The position numbers and the translations under genes were made by a program. Of a stretch of DNA of 8,778 nt, positions 1 to 5,845 are shown piece after piece. Location of the stretch: positions 1 through 8,778 of the forward strand of contig JAMOPC010000388.1 of NCBI GenBank assembly GCA_027064845.1, in the 5' to 3' direction. This DNA is from Desulfurococcales archaeon. GTDB lineage: Archaea > Thermoproteota > Thermoprotei_A > Sulfolobales > Desulfurococcaceae. Numbering within the stretch: the first letter of the stretch is position 1; each line of letters opens with the position of its first letter. The notes under the pieces are model-generated. The model saw nothing but the letters and a program-made list of their open reading frames with translations. It ran no database searches and had not been told where the DNA came from.

Positions 1-3
1 CTA

Positions 4-203
4 TACTACTTTTTACTTTATATTCTATACGAGCTCCCAGTAGACTTTTTACTTTTTACATTTTTTACTCCCCTACATGACAAAAAGGATCACGTATCTA
101 TATAGAGTTTTTACTAAAATAAAAAGTAAAAAGTAGAAAGTAAAAACTAAGTAGAAAACCATTTGTTGCCCAAAGAGGCAGGAAGTAAAAAGTAGTAAAA
201 AGT
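4..203. repeat. Nested inverted iteron array, candidate replication origin or regulatory region
   Basis: The 9-mer GTAAAAAGT occurs on the minus strand at 8-16, 44-52 and 51-59 and on the plus strand at 126-134, 185-193 and 195-203. Single-base variants lie at 60-68, 106-114, 133-141 and 140-148. Left copies point one way and right copies the other. This gives nested inverted repeats: 4-18 (TACTACTTTTTACTT) is the exact reverse complement of 183-197, and 44-59 matches 126-141 at 15 of 16 positions. The two dyads centre near 100 and 92. Between the inner arms is an AT-rich spacer without a gene. Clustered inverted iterons beside AT-rich DNA in the only long intergenic region fit a plasmid or virus origin, but binding sites for a regulator would look the same. 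The repeat is seen directly; the function is inferred. Confidence 0.6.
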
Positions 204-242
204 CATTAGAGGACAGTTAACCACTTGTATAAGCTGTATTGA

Positions 243-257
243 AAGTTTCAGAAACTT
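243..257. promoter_or_regulatory. 15-bp palindrome, candidate operator of the rightward operon
   Basis: AAGTTTC-A-GAAACTT is a perfect 7-bp inverted repeat around one central base. It lies about 30 bp upstream of the TATA-like stretch that precedes the first rightward gene. Length, symmetry and position suit a site for a dimeric helix-turn-helix or ribbon-helix-helix regulator. No such regulator gene is recognised in the window, so the protein partner is unknown. A 1-nt loop makes an RNA hairpin unlikely. Confidence 0.35.
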
Positions 258-283
258 CCACATGGACCTAATAGAAATCTACT

Positions 284-304
284 TGTATATTATAATATAA
301 TATA
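284..304 (+). promoter_or_regulatory. TATA-like promoter region of the rightward membrane operon
   Basis: A run of TATATTATAATATAATATA lies directly before the SD (AGGTGA, 304-309) and the first start at 315. An archaeal TATA box anywhere in this run would place the transcript start at or just before the start codon. The exact box cannot be fixed because the whole stretch is TATA-like. Confidence 0.45.
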
Positions 305-305
305 G

Positions 306-341
306 GTGAAAGAAATGAAAGAAATGAAAGAAATGAAAGAA
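306..341 (+). repeat. Four tandem copies of a 9-nt unit at a gene start
   Basis: RTGAAAGAA is repeated four times without interruption (306-314, 315-323, 324-332, 333-341). The first copy has GTG and forms part of the SD (GGTGA, 305-309); the next three each have ATG. Because the unit is 9 nt, gain or loss of a copy keeps the frame and only adds or removes Met-Lys-Glu, while offering several possible start codons. Confidence 0.85.
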
Positions 342-614
342 AAAGTTGTCCAATACCTTATTTATCATAATAGGAACTATGTGAAACTATTAATTATGGA
401 ATTTATGTGTTTATCCTTTGCCCTTGCCATGTTTTTATCGGTCCTAATAATTGGTGCGTTTACAGAAGTGCCGACCGTGCCGAGGTTTATTGTTATAAGT
501 ATTGGTTGGGCCTCATTAATTCTAAGTGTATGGGCAAGTTCTAAGAGAAAGTATATGGTAAAAAAAGAAATCGAAAAGAGGGAACAACATGGAAGATTAC
601 CCGAGCCTCGTTAA
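315..614 (+). CDS. Small membrane protein with two predicted transmembrane segments, unknown function
   Basis: I do not recognise a family. ATG 315 is chosen because GGTGA (305-309) sits 5 nt upstream; the longer frame would start at a GTG inside that SD. The product is 99 aa with a charged N-terminus of Met-Lys-Glu repeats, hydrophobic segments at about 24-49 and 57-74, and a basic, charged C-terminal tail. The short loop between the two segments contains EVPTVPR (51-57), a motif also found in two other proteins of this window. It is the first gene of a rightward operon and overlaps the next by 26 nt, which suggests coupled translation. Size and two-helix layout resemble small membrane-embedded proteins of archaeal viruses, but this is a weak resemblance. 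Coding is well supported; function is unknown. Confidence 0.75.
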   Translation: MKEMKEMKEKVVQYLIYHNRNYVKLLIMEFMCLSFALAMFLSVLIIGAFTEVPTVPRFIVISIGWASLILSVWASSKRKYMVKKEIEKREQHGRLPEPR

Positions 615-1344
615 GACTTGGTCCTCATTAGTAAAAATCGTGGTGATTGCTCCATATATTTTGCTAGTAATTACCAGTGTGTGGACCATTATACATTGTA
701 TAATGACTACAACATTAATTAATAAGGCTTCGCCAATTGTTGGGTGCCTATGGATAGTTCCTAGTGAAAAAATTAACTTATACGGTAACTTAAGCGTAGT
801 TGGAGAACTTAGCAATGTAACTTGTAAAAATTACTTATTAGGAACAACTTTGTATATACCAATAGTAACGGCCCTAATTTTACCATTAATACTCTTCATA
901 GTTACGGATATAATTTTGCGAATGGATCGCACACTTAACAACACTAATGACTTAGTAAGGGAAGCCTATTCAGTTATTAAAATGATTGATAAAGATTACC
1001 ATAATAAGAACTATGTTAAGAAAGTTTATAAAGCCATTATAATTAAACTATACAAACTATTAGCTCTATTTGCGGGGTTCATACTTTTATTTACCATGGC
1101 CATGACTATAGTAGGAACATATTCTCACTATTATACGGTAATTTATAAAACAATACTATATGGTAATCATAATGAGTATGCGGACAGGCTACTTAGTTTC
1201 AGCAACTATATAATGACCCTAGTCAATAACAATACCGCGTATTGGGTCCAATTATCGACCACATTCCTTGTCTTCTATGTATTTATAGTCTTGGTTATGG
1301 AGTTATATATTATGAGGTCGGTAAAGAAAAAAGATAAACAATAA
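589..1344 (+). CDS. Four-pass membrane protein, unknown function
   Basis: The 251-aa product is not recognised. Hydrophobic segments lie at about 17-38, 86-110, 155-178 and 219-242. A soluble loop at about 45-84 contains two cysteines (C53, C79) that could form a disulphide if the loop is outside the cell. A basic, polar stretch at about 111-154 would then be cytoplasmic, and the tail ends in KKKDK. Asn-X-Ser/Thr sequons (for example NLS at 67-69, NVT at 76-78) fall in the putative outer loop, compatible with archaeal N-glycosylation. The start is ATG 589 with a GAGG-type SD about 7 nt upstream, inside the preceding gene. The stop lies 2 nt from the stop of the converging recombinase gene. 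A pore, receptor-masking or exclusion protein is possible but not supported by a motif. Confidence 0.75.
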   Translation: MEDYPSLVKTWSSLVKIVVIAPYILLVITSVWTIIHCIMTTTLINKASPIVGCLWIVPSEKINLYGNLSVVGELSNVTCKNYLLGTTLYIPIVTALILPLILFIVTDIILRMDRTLNNTNDLVREAYSVIKMIDKDYHNKNYVKKVYKAIIIKLYKLLALFAGFILLFTMAMTIVGTYSHYYTVIYKTILYGNHNEYADRLLSFSNYIMTLVNNNTAYWVQLSTTFLVFYVFIVLVMELYIMRSVKKKDKQ

Positions 1345-1355
1345 AACTATTTTTT
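1327..1355. terminator. Overlapping oligo-T termination signals of two converging operons
   Basis: A run of six T (1350-1355) follows the rightward operon just after its stop codon. On the minus strand, six T (complement of 1327-1332) follow the recombinase stop. Archaeal RNA polymerase often terminates at oligo-T without a hairpin. Since the stops are 2 nt apart, each signal lies at or inside the end of the opposing gene. The runs are short, so termination is inferred. Confidence 0.35.
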
Positions 1356-1841
1356 ACCATAAACTATTTTCTTATGGATTTGTTGTGCAATCAGTTCCTG
1401 GGTATAGTATTCAACAAGTTCTGGCTTGCTATGCTTAGTTAATTTAGCTATAACTTGAGGCGGTAAATGGTGCTTAATGCCTAGATATGTTATAAACGCA
1501 TATCTTAGGCTATGAGTATTGACGCCTAGGTCTCTTCTACAGGTCCTCATTATGGCATTTATGTGTACCTTTATATTGATTGGCTCAATGTTTTCTGGTA
1601 TATAGATTTTCCGGTACTCTGGTTGCCTCTTTTTCCTAACCCTTATGTCTAGTTCTTTTCTCTCAGGATCCCTGACCCACTGATAATAGGCATCGTAGGC
1701 CTCAGATATTCTGGCGCCATTGACCAATTGTATTAATAAAATCTGGTACTCGACTTTCTTTTTTAGGTTCTTTTCTTCTTTGACCAGTTTTTCGATTTTG
1801 CGACGCATTTTCTCGTAATCAACATAGACTAGGCGAGTCAT
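1347..1841 (-). CDS. Tyrosine recombinase (integrase), catalytic domain only
   Basis: A site-specific recombinase that would join and exchange DNA at att sites through a phosphotyrosine link. ATG 1841 is chosen because AGGTGA (1846-1851) lies 4 nt upstream; the frame stays open to a TTG at 1928, but that part has no SD and overlaps the presumed promoter. In the 164-aa product the catalytic set is visible: R44 in GARISE, a basic beta-hairpin with K70/K71, H110 and R113 in HSLR, H137 in TKHS, and Y146 in EYYT nine residues later as the likely nucleophile. SSV-type archaeal integrases carry an N-terminal arm-binding region and are about twice as long; that part is missing here. It lies downstream of the ATPase operon but behind its own repeat-rich promoter. 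Family assignment is strong; target site and direction preference are unknown. Confidence 0.9.
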   Translation of the reverse strand: MTRLVYVDYEKMRRKIEKLVKEEKNLKKKVEYQILLIQLVNGARISEAYDAYYQWVRDPERKELDIRVRKKRQPEYRKIYIPENIEPINIKVHINAIMRTCRRDLGVNTHSLRYAFITYLGIKHHLPPQVIAKLTKHSKPELVEYYTQELIAQQIHKKIVYGKK

Positions 1842-1872
1842 TTTTTCACCTAAGTATTTTTTGTCCTCTAGG

Positions 1873-1971
1873 CACTTAAGTGTTACTAAACTTCTTTTGC
1901 CAATGAAATATAATAACATAGTTGGCAAAGAACAAGTGTTAGAAAATAGACAAACTCTAACACTTTGCCAA
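1873..1971. repeat. Repeat cluster upstream of the recombinase: operator or att-like sites
   Basis: Two short words recur in both orientations. TTTGCCAA is at 1896-1903 and 1964-1971 and inverted at 1922-1929. AAGTGTTA is at 1878-1885 and 1934-1941 and inverted at 1958-1965. The pair 1922-1930 / 1963-1971 is a perfect 9-bp inverted repeat, and nested inside it 1936-1942 / 1957-1963 is a perfect 7-bp inverted repeat, with a 14-nt loop. CACTTAAGTG at 1873-1882 is a perfect palindrome. An AT-rich TATA-like stretch (1904-1916) lies between two facing TTTGCCAA copies. This suits autoregulation of the recombinase, recombinase binding sites, or both. Repeats are seen; function is inferred. Confidence 0.6.
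1904..1916 (-). promoter_or_regulatory. TATA-like promoter element of the recombinase gene
   Basis: On the minus strand TTATTATATTTCA lies about 65-75 nt before ATG 1841. This would give a leader of roughly 40-45 nt ending in the SD AGGTGA. It is flanked by facing copies of TTTGCCAA (1896-1903 and 1922-1929), so a protein bound there would compete with TBP. Supported only by sequence likeness. Confidence 0.35.
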
Positions 1972-1980
1972 GGAATGAAT

Positions 1981-1986
1981 AAAAAA
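1981..1986 (-). terminator. Oligo-T after the ATPase operon
   Basis: Six T on the minus strand begin 5 nt after the TGA stop (1992-1994) of the 140-aa gene, followed by the inverted repeat at 1922-1971. This is a plausible archaeal terminator separating the operon from the recombinase unit. Read-through into the recombinase cannot be excluded. Confidence 0.3.
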
Positions 1987-1991
1987 GAGGG

Positions 1992-2414
1992 TCAATGTTG
2001 TGCAAAAATACTAATTTCTCTAGGGGCTTTCTGTATCATTAGGTCAGACAATACTATTGCCGAAGCAATGGCAACCCTCTTTATCCAGTCCAGTAGGCTA
2101 TCTTCTTTACGTTTCTCGACGGCAGTCATGTACCAACTAATAATGTCGGAGTCCTTGTTGCCCTTGAATGGTGGTAAAGAATAGCCTAGTGTATTGTAGT
2201 ATTCTATTTCTTTCTTGACCTTTACATGTATGCCATAAGGTAGTGGTTCTCTTAATAGAAGGCTATGTACGATTGATGGTAGGACCGTGGCTTTTGATAT
2301 TTTATTGTATAGGGGTGTATCTGGGTCAAGTAATGGTAAAATATAGTTGTTGATGATTTCTTTTTCCATTTCTTTCTTTTTAAGTGTTTTAGTGATGGTC
2401 TCAATTGTTTCCAT
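1992..2414 (-). CDS. Hypothetical helical protein, 140 aa
   Basis: Not recognised. The product is predominantly alpha-helical by composition, with a strongly charged N-terminus (repeated Lys and Glu, residues 1-20), a central part rich in Pro and Tyr (about 28-85), and a moderately hydrophobic helix at about 110-127 that is more likely amphipathic than membrane-spanning. ATG 2414 starts 4 nt after the stop of the AAA+ gene; a GAGGT SD lies in the end of that gene, about 11 nt upstream, so translation is probably coupled. It is the last gene of the leftward unit. Its position right behind the ATPase makes an adaptor or substrate of the ATPase possible, but nothing in its sequence proves this. 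Confidence 0.7.
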   Translation of the reverse strand: METIETITKTLKKKEMEKEIINNYILPLLDPDTPLYNKISKATVLPSIVHSLLLREPLPYGIHVKVKKEIEYYNTLGYSLPPFKGNKDSDIISWYMTAVEKRKEDSLLDWIKRVAIASAIVLSDLMIQKAPREISIFAQH

Positions 2415-2418
2415 GGCT

Positions 2419-3927
2419 CTATAACCTCACGTTAATATAGTCTATTATGCGTTCTAGGTCAAGATTTATTGCCCAATACTTTAGCTCCGGCAATATATCG
2501 TAGACCTTATCATAGGCCGACTCTATGAATTCCTCCAAGTCTTTTTCTTTGTACTTGATCCCGTAATAGTCTAGGAATATCCTTACTATGTGTTTTCTTG
2601 GGAAAACATTGTATAATATGTCCGTATTTAGGGTAATCTTAACTGTAAACGGTGGATGTGTTTCTCCAATAAATATTACTGGCACTTTTGCTCGGCGGTA
2701 AATGATTTTTTGGACATCTTCATGTATTGTCTCAGTATCAACTACTAGTACAGCATTACTTGTTTCGGCTGTATATATGGCCTCGTCAAATTGTCTATCG
2801 TCAACCAACAATACAACTGATTTACCCAAATATACTAGGTATTGTACAACTAGTGCCTCTGCCAAAGGTGTGGGAAGGGCCACATATAATCGGGTCTTTG
2901 GTGACTTTAGGCTCTCTGGTAATATGTATTCTTTTAACTTATTATAGTCCCAGCCAGTATATATGTGCCAAGGCACTGGTTTAATATATCCTCCACCAGT
3001 TGTTTCTTCTAGGTCGGGTTCTTTTCCTTCTAGTAGGTCCATTATTACGTCTTTGACGTCTGCCATGTTTATTCCTAGGTTGGTCAATTTCTTGGCGTAT
3101 TCTTCTGTTTTTTCTGCGCCAATCTTTTTATCTACACCATACTTTATCATCAAAGTATATATGGCCTCATAATTGGGTAGAGGCACAAATATTGGTTTTC
3201 TTCCAAGCCTGCCGGACCTAATTAGTGCTGGGTCCAAGACTTCTGGGCTAACATTTGTAGTAACAATTGCTAATATTCGTCTCTTATTTATTTTCCACCT
3301 AGGCAGTCTATCCAACAATAATTGTAGCATGCTAGAACTAACTATAGCCTCGGCACCACCTCTTCCTGCCAATGATTTTCTCTTCATTAGTAACCATTCT
3401 GCGTCGTCTAGTTTGACAATGCTTGGTTCGTTTCTTTCGGCTTCTTCTAGTTTCTGTTTCAACATTTTCTCGGACTCACCAATGTATGGGCTTAGTACGG
3501 AAGAACTTATTATTGAAACCAAGTGTAGCCCAAGATAATTAGCAATTGTTTCTATCACACTTGTTTTCCCTACACCAGGTGGCCCATATAATAGGGCTCC
3601 AGGCTCTTTTGGTGGCTGGTCATGTAATAGTGGCCTAATGTATCGGCTCTCAATTTTTTCCCAAGTCTTTTTCGGATATATTAGGTAATCTACGAAGTTT
3701 TTATAGTCTAGTTTGAGGACAATGTTTTCTTTTAGTTCTTCCTTAGTAATATCACAACGAGTAGATATTGAGATATTGGTTGATTTAGAAATTATACATG
3801 GCCTAGGTCTGGCATATACTATCCTACATGTTTCCCATGTAGTCCCTATCCTATCTATTCGGAGACCAACTGGGAGTTTTTTTGGTTTCTCGTAACATGC
3901 CAGACGCACACTTCTGCATATCAACAT
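2419..3927 (-). CDS. AAA+ ATPase with one intact and one apparently degenerate AAA domain
   Basis: A mechanochemical ATPase of the classical AAA (Cdc48/FtsH-like) clade. The first domain (about 85-300) shows Walker A GPPGVGKTS (115-123), a pore-loop-like YIGESEK (148-154), Walker B IVKLDDAE (170-177) with Asp-Asp where Asp-Glu is usual, sensor 1 in TTN (223-225), and arginine-finger positions R237 and R240 in ALIRSGRLGR. The second half (about 340-470) keeps the strand and helix order of another AAA core but has ALPTPLAE where Walker A should be, so it should not bind ATP in the usual way. The N-terminal 58 residues carry all five cysteines (C4, C11, C34, C44, C58), perhaps a metal or disulphide domain. 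ATG 3927 has SD TGAGGTGA (3935-3942) 7 nt upstream. Likely roles are protein unfolding, complex remodelling or virion assembly; the substrate is unknown. Confidence 0.9.
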   Translation of the reverse strand: MLICRSVRLACYEKPKKLPVGLRIDRIGTTWETCRIVYARPRPCIISKSTNISISTRCDITKEELKENIVLKLDYKNFVDYLIYPKKTWEKIESRYIRPLLHDQPPKEPGALLYGPPGVGKTSVIETIANYLGLHLVSIISSSVLSPYIGESEKMLKQKLEEAERNEPSIVKLDDAEWLLMKRKSLAGRGGAEAIVSSSMLQLLLDRLPRWKINKRRILAIVTTNVSPEVLDPALIRSGRLGRKPIFVPLPNYEAIYTLMIKYGVDKKIGAEKTEEYAKKLTNLGINMADVKDVIMDLLEGKEPDLEETTGGGYIKPVPWHIYTGWDYNKLKEYILPESLKSPKTRLYVALPTPLAEALVVQYLVYLGKSVVLLVDDRQFDEAIYTAETSNAVLVVDTETIHEDVQKIIYRRAKVPVIFIGETHPPFTVKITLNTDILYNVFPRKHIVRIFLDYYGIKYKEKDLEEFIESAYDKVYDILPELKYWAINLDLERIIDYINVRL

Positions 3928-3934
3928 ATCTAAC

Positions 3935-4375
3935 TCACCTCAGATAGCCTAAATCACGAAAAGTGGCTTTGGCAGAAACAAGGATCAAATTAGCAACTAT
4001 TGGCTCTATATCTTTCCTTATTTCACTGGGTTCCTTTACTGCGAAATCAGTTAGTATTTTTTCTTTGTGTTCGTATAGGTGGTCAGAAAGTGTTCTCCAA
4101 ATATCTAGTGTTTTAAATTTTGGAACAGGTACTTTTTCGCCAAAGAGTTCTTTAAAGTACTTTTTTAAGTGCGAAATAAATATTTCCTTTACTAAGTCGT
4201 CCTTGACTATCAAGGATAATATTTCTTCTTCCAGCATTTTTGCCAAACTAATCATGGCCTCGTTGTATGGTATACGGTTCTTTATGGCATTAGATACATA
4301 GGTCAATATTAATGTCTCAATATATGTAGAGCCACGCACTATTTCGGGTTCCCTGATTTGTAGCCTACGCATCAA
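3935..4375 (-). CDS. Hypothetical helical protein, 146 aa
   Basis: Not recognised. The sequence is almost wholly helical, charged and soluble, with no membrane segment, no cysteine cluster and no catalytic motif that I can see. Hydrophobic positions spaced through about 20-75 suggest a helical bundle. TTG 4375 and ATG 4372 are both possible starts. The SD GGAAGGTGA (4383-4391) is 7 nt from TTG and 10 nt from ATG; other junctions here use 4-7 nt, which favours TTG. The start overlaps the stop of the preceding gene, and its own stop codon TGA (3935-3937) is embedded in the SD of the AAA+ gene. Such tight coupling with the ATPase suggests the two are made in fixed proportion, perhaps as partners. 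Confidence 0.75.
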   Translation of the reverse strand: MMRRLQIREPEIVRGSTYIETLILTYVSNAIKNRIPYNEAMISLAKMLEEEILSLIVKDDLVKEIFISHLKKYFKELFGEKVPVPKFKTLDIWRTLSDHLYEHKEKILTDFAVKEPSEIRKDIEPIVANLILVSAKATFRDLGYLR

Positions 4376-5043
4376 ATATATTTCACCTTCCTCATTAGGT
4401 TACATACATAGACTAGGCGAATTTTGTGTCCTTCATCAACAATATCTAAAAAGTCTACGTGTGCCTCTTTCCATATACCCTCCTTAGTGGTCGGTATACT
4501 ATCTACTTTTTTACCATCAAATAAGATTATTCGGTCAACTTCTTTTTCTTCAACTTCACCAGTATTGGGATCAAAACCCGTTATTTGGTATAGTTTTTGA
4601 AAAATACTTGCCCTAGGCACGGTTGGTACATCAAGTTTACTCTTATATATTTTAAATGGCTTCAATACTCGAGCCCGGTCAAGGAAAGTCTTAGTTAGTT
4701 CTCCATATATTAATACGGCTCTGGGGTAGTACTTCATACTTTCCAATGCATACATGGCAGAATCTAGGAAAGTATCATACTTCATTGGTGGAAACAGTTC
4801 TAGTTCGTACAATCTCTTTGTTGCATAAAGTACCAAATACCGACCCTTGCTGGTTTTTACGCGTACCCAGAAACCTCCTCTCCATCCTTTTTTGCCTATA
4901 AATGTTTTCTTCAAATATTTCCACTCTATACCATGCGGGTTGCCTTTGAATAGATAAAAAACAGTGTGAAAAGCGAGAGGAATATAGGGCATGTTCTTGT
5001 AATTTATTAGGTCTCCTTTCTGTTTCCCCTTTGGCAAAATCAT
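4372..5043 (-). CDS. Hypothetical alpha/beta protein, 223 aa
   Basis: Not recognised. The open frame extends to 5124, but ATG 5043 is chosen because GGGGTGA (5049-5055) lies 5 nt upstream and because the longer version would overlap the previous gene by 76 nt with an Asn-rich, poor-quality N-terminus. The product is soluble and basic, with a Gly/Trp-rich stretch KKGWRGGFWVRV (51-62), an apparent strand-rich core (about 58-75 and 108-135), DVPTVPR at 138-144, and a C-terminal pattern of strands (about 170-176 and 206-213). No catalytic motif stands out. It lies between a protein with two membrane segments and the 146-aa/AAA+ pair in one unit, so a part in the same complex is likely. Confidence 0.75.
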   Translation of the reverse strand: MILPKGKQKGDLINYKNMPYIPLAFHTVFYLFKGNPHGIEWKYLKKTFIGKKGWRGGFWVRVKTSKGRYLVLYATKRLYELELFPPMKYDTFLDSAMYALESMKYYPRAVLIYGELTKTFLDRARVLKPFKIYKSKLDVPTVPRASIFQKLYQITGFDPNTGEVEEKEVDRIILFDGKKVDSIPTTKEGIWKEAHVDFLDIVDEGHKIRLVYVCNLMRKVKYI

Positions 5044-5048
5044 TGGCT

Positions 5049-5840
5049 TCACCCCATTACTTTGGTTATTATTACAAATACTAGACCAAATATTCCGCCA
5101 ATTATTAACAACATCATTAGCCAATTAATCCACTTAGAGCTGCCAGCAATGCCCCACCTTTGTCTTAGGTACTGCATAAACTTGTTTACACTTAATAGAC
5201 TATCTTTGAGACCATCAATTGATGCCAATGATAATGAAGTTATAAAGTTTGCAATGGCTTTCATTACTTCTGGCGTCTTTATTGATAATCCTATTTTGAG
5301 TTCTGGATTAACTTTTATGGTGCCCATTGTTTTTTCCTGATATTTGAGTAAGGTCTTTACAACTGCTAAAGTACTCTTAGTTACTGGTTCGCTTTCTTTA
5401 CCGGTACTGCCTTCTTTGTTAATTATGAGTGATGCTAACCCGATTTTTGCCAGTGATGATGGACTCACTGCGAATCCATGAGTTCTTTTACCAATAACAA
5501 ATATTGCTGGCTTCCCAAACATTCTTGCAGGAATGGTTGGCACGTCCGTTGGTTTAATAACTAGTATGGGATTATATGGGTCCCGGCTAAAGTAGACCTG
5601 GCGACCCAATGAATAGAGACCAACAATATCTATGATTTCTCTATCAATATCATATACTATACCTATCAGTTCTCCTCCAAGTCTTCTAATAACTGGATTC
5701 TTTTTAACCATCAACATACCATAAAATAGTCCAATCAATAGTCCACCACCAAAGGCTACACCAACTATTACCCAGGTTATCCAATCAAATTGCGGGAACC
5801 TTAGGAGTGGGAAATTAGCAAGTATTATTGGTATATTCAT
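5049..5840 (-). CDS. Protein with membrane segments at both ends and a soluble middle domain, 263 aa
   Basis: Not recognised. ATG 5840 is chosen over GTG 5849: AGGGGGTGAT (5845-5854) is a near-ideal archaeal SD 4 nt before this ATG, and the GTG would itself lie within that SD. The product has a hydrophobic segment at about 20-44, glycine-rich (GVAFGGGLLIGLF), and another at about 238-260 near the C-terminus. The roughly 190-residue domain between them has alternating strands (about 57-63, 91-96, 111-116) followed by helices, and contains DVPTIP (99-104). Both ends in the membrane would put the middle domain as a loop on one face. It follows the 188-aa protein with the stop of that gene inside its SD. 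It may be a scaffold or anchor for the soluble proteins and ATPase encoded downstream; this is inferred. Confidence 0.8.
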   Translation of the reverse strand: MNIPIILANFPLLRFPQFDWITWVIVGVAFGGGLLIGLFYGMLMVKKNPVIRRLGGELIGIVYDIDREIIDIVGLYSLGRQVYFSRDPYNPILVIKPTDVPTIPARMFGKPAIFVIGKRTHGFAVSPSSLAKIGLASLIINKEGSTGKESEPVTKSTLAVVKTLLKYQEKTMGTIKVNPELKIGLSIKTPEVMKAIANFITSLSLASIDGLKDSLLSVNKFMQYLRQRWGIAGSSKWINWLMMLLIIGGIFGLVFVIITKVMG

Positions 5841-5845
5841 ATCTA

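Noticed and set aside
1..203. CRISPR array
   Set aside because: The repeats are 9 nt long, occur in both orientations and have irregular spacing, unlike CRISPR repeats with uniform spacers.
1842..1928. N-terminal extension of the recombinase to TTG 1928 or ATG 1919
   Set aside because: No SD is present, the extension covers the TATA-like element and repeats, and ATG 1841 has AGGTGA at the right distance. The extension does not resemble an arm-binding domain and is too short for one.
1347..1971. tRNA-derived att site within or beside the recombinase gene
   Set aside because: I looked for a T-arm-like GGTTCNAATCC stretch on both strands and saw none, so no tRNA target can be proposed from this window.
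1861..2184. 107-codon plus-strand open frame across the recombinase upstream region
   Set aside because: It runs antisense to the 140-aa gene and through the repeat cluster, with no SD or promoter and no protein-like features.
3173..3538. 121-codon plus-strand open frame opposite the AAA+ gene
   Set aside because: It lies fully antisense to conserved AAA+ motifs, is Ser-rich as expected for a shadow frame, and has no SD.
5044..5124. N-terminal extension of the 223-aa protein to 250 aa
   Set aside because: It would overlap the preceding gene by 76 nt, is Asn-rich and lacks an SD, while ATG 5043 has a strong SD (GGGGTGA) 5 nt upstream.
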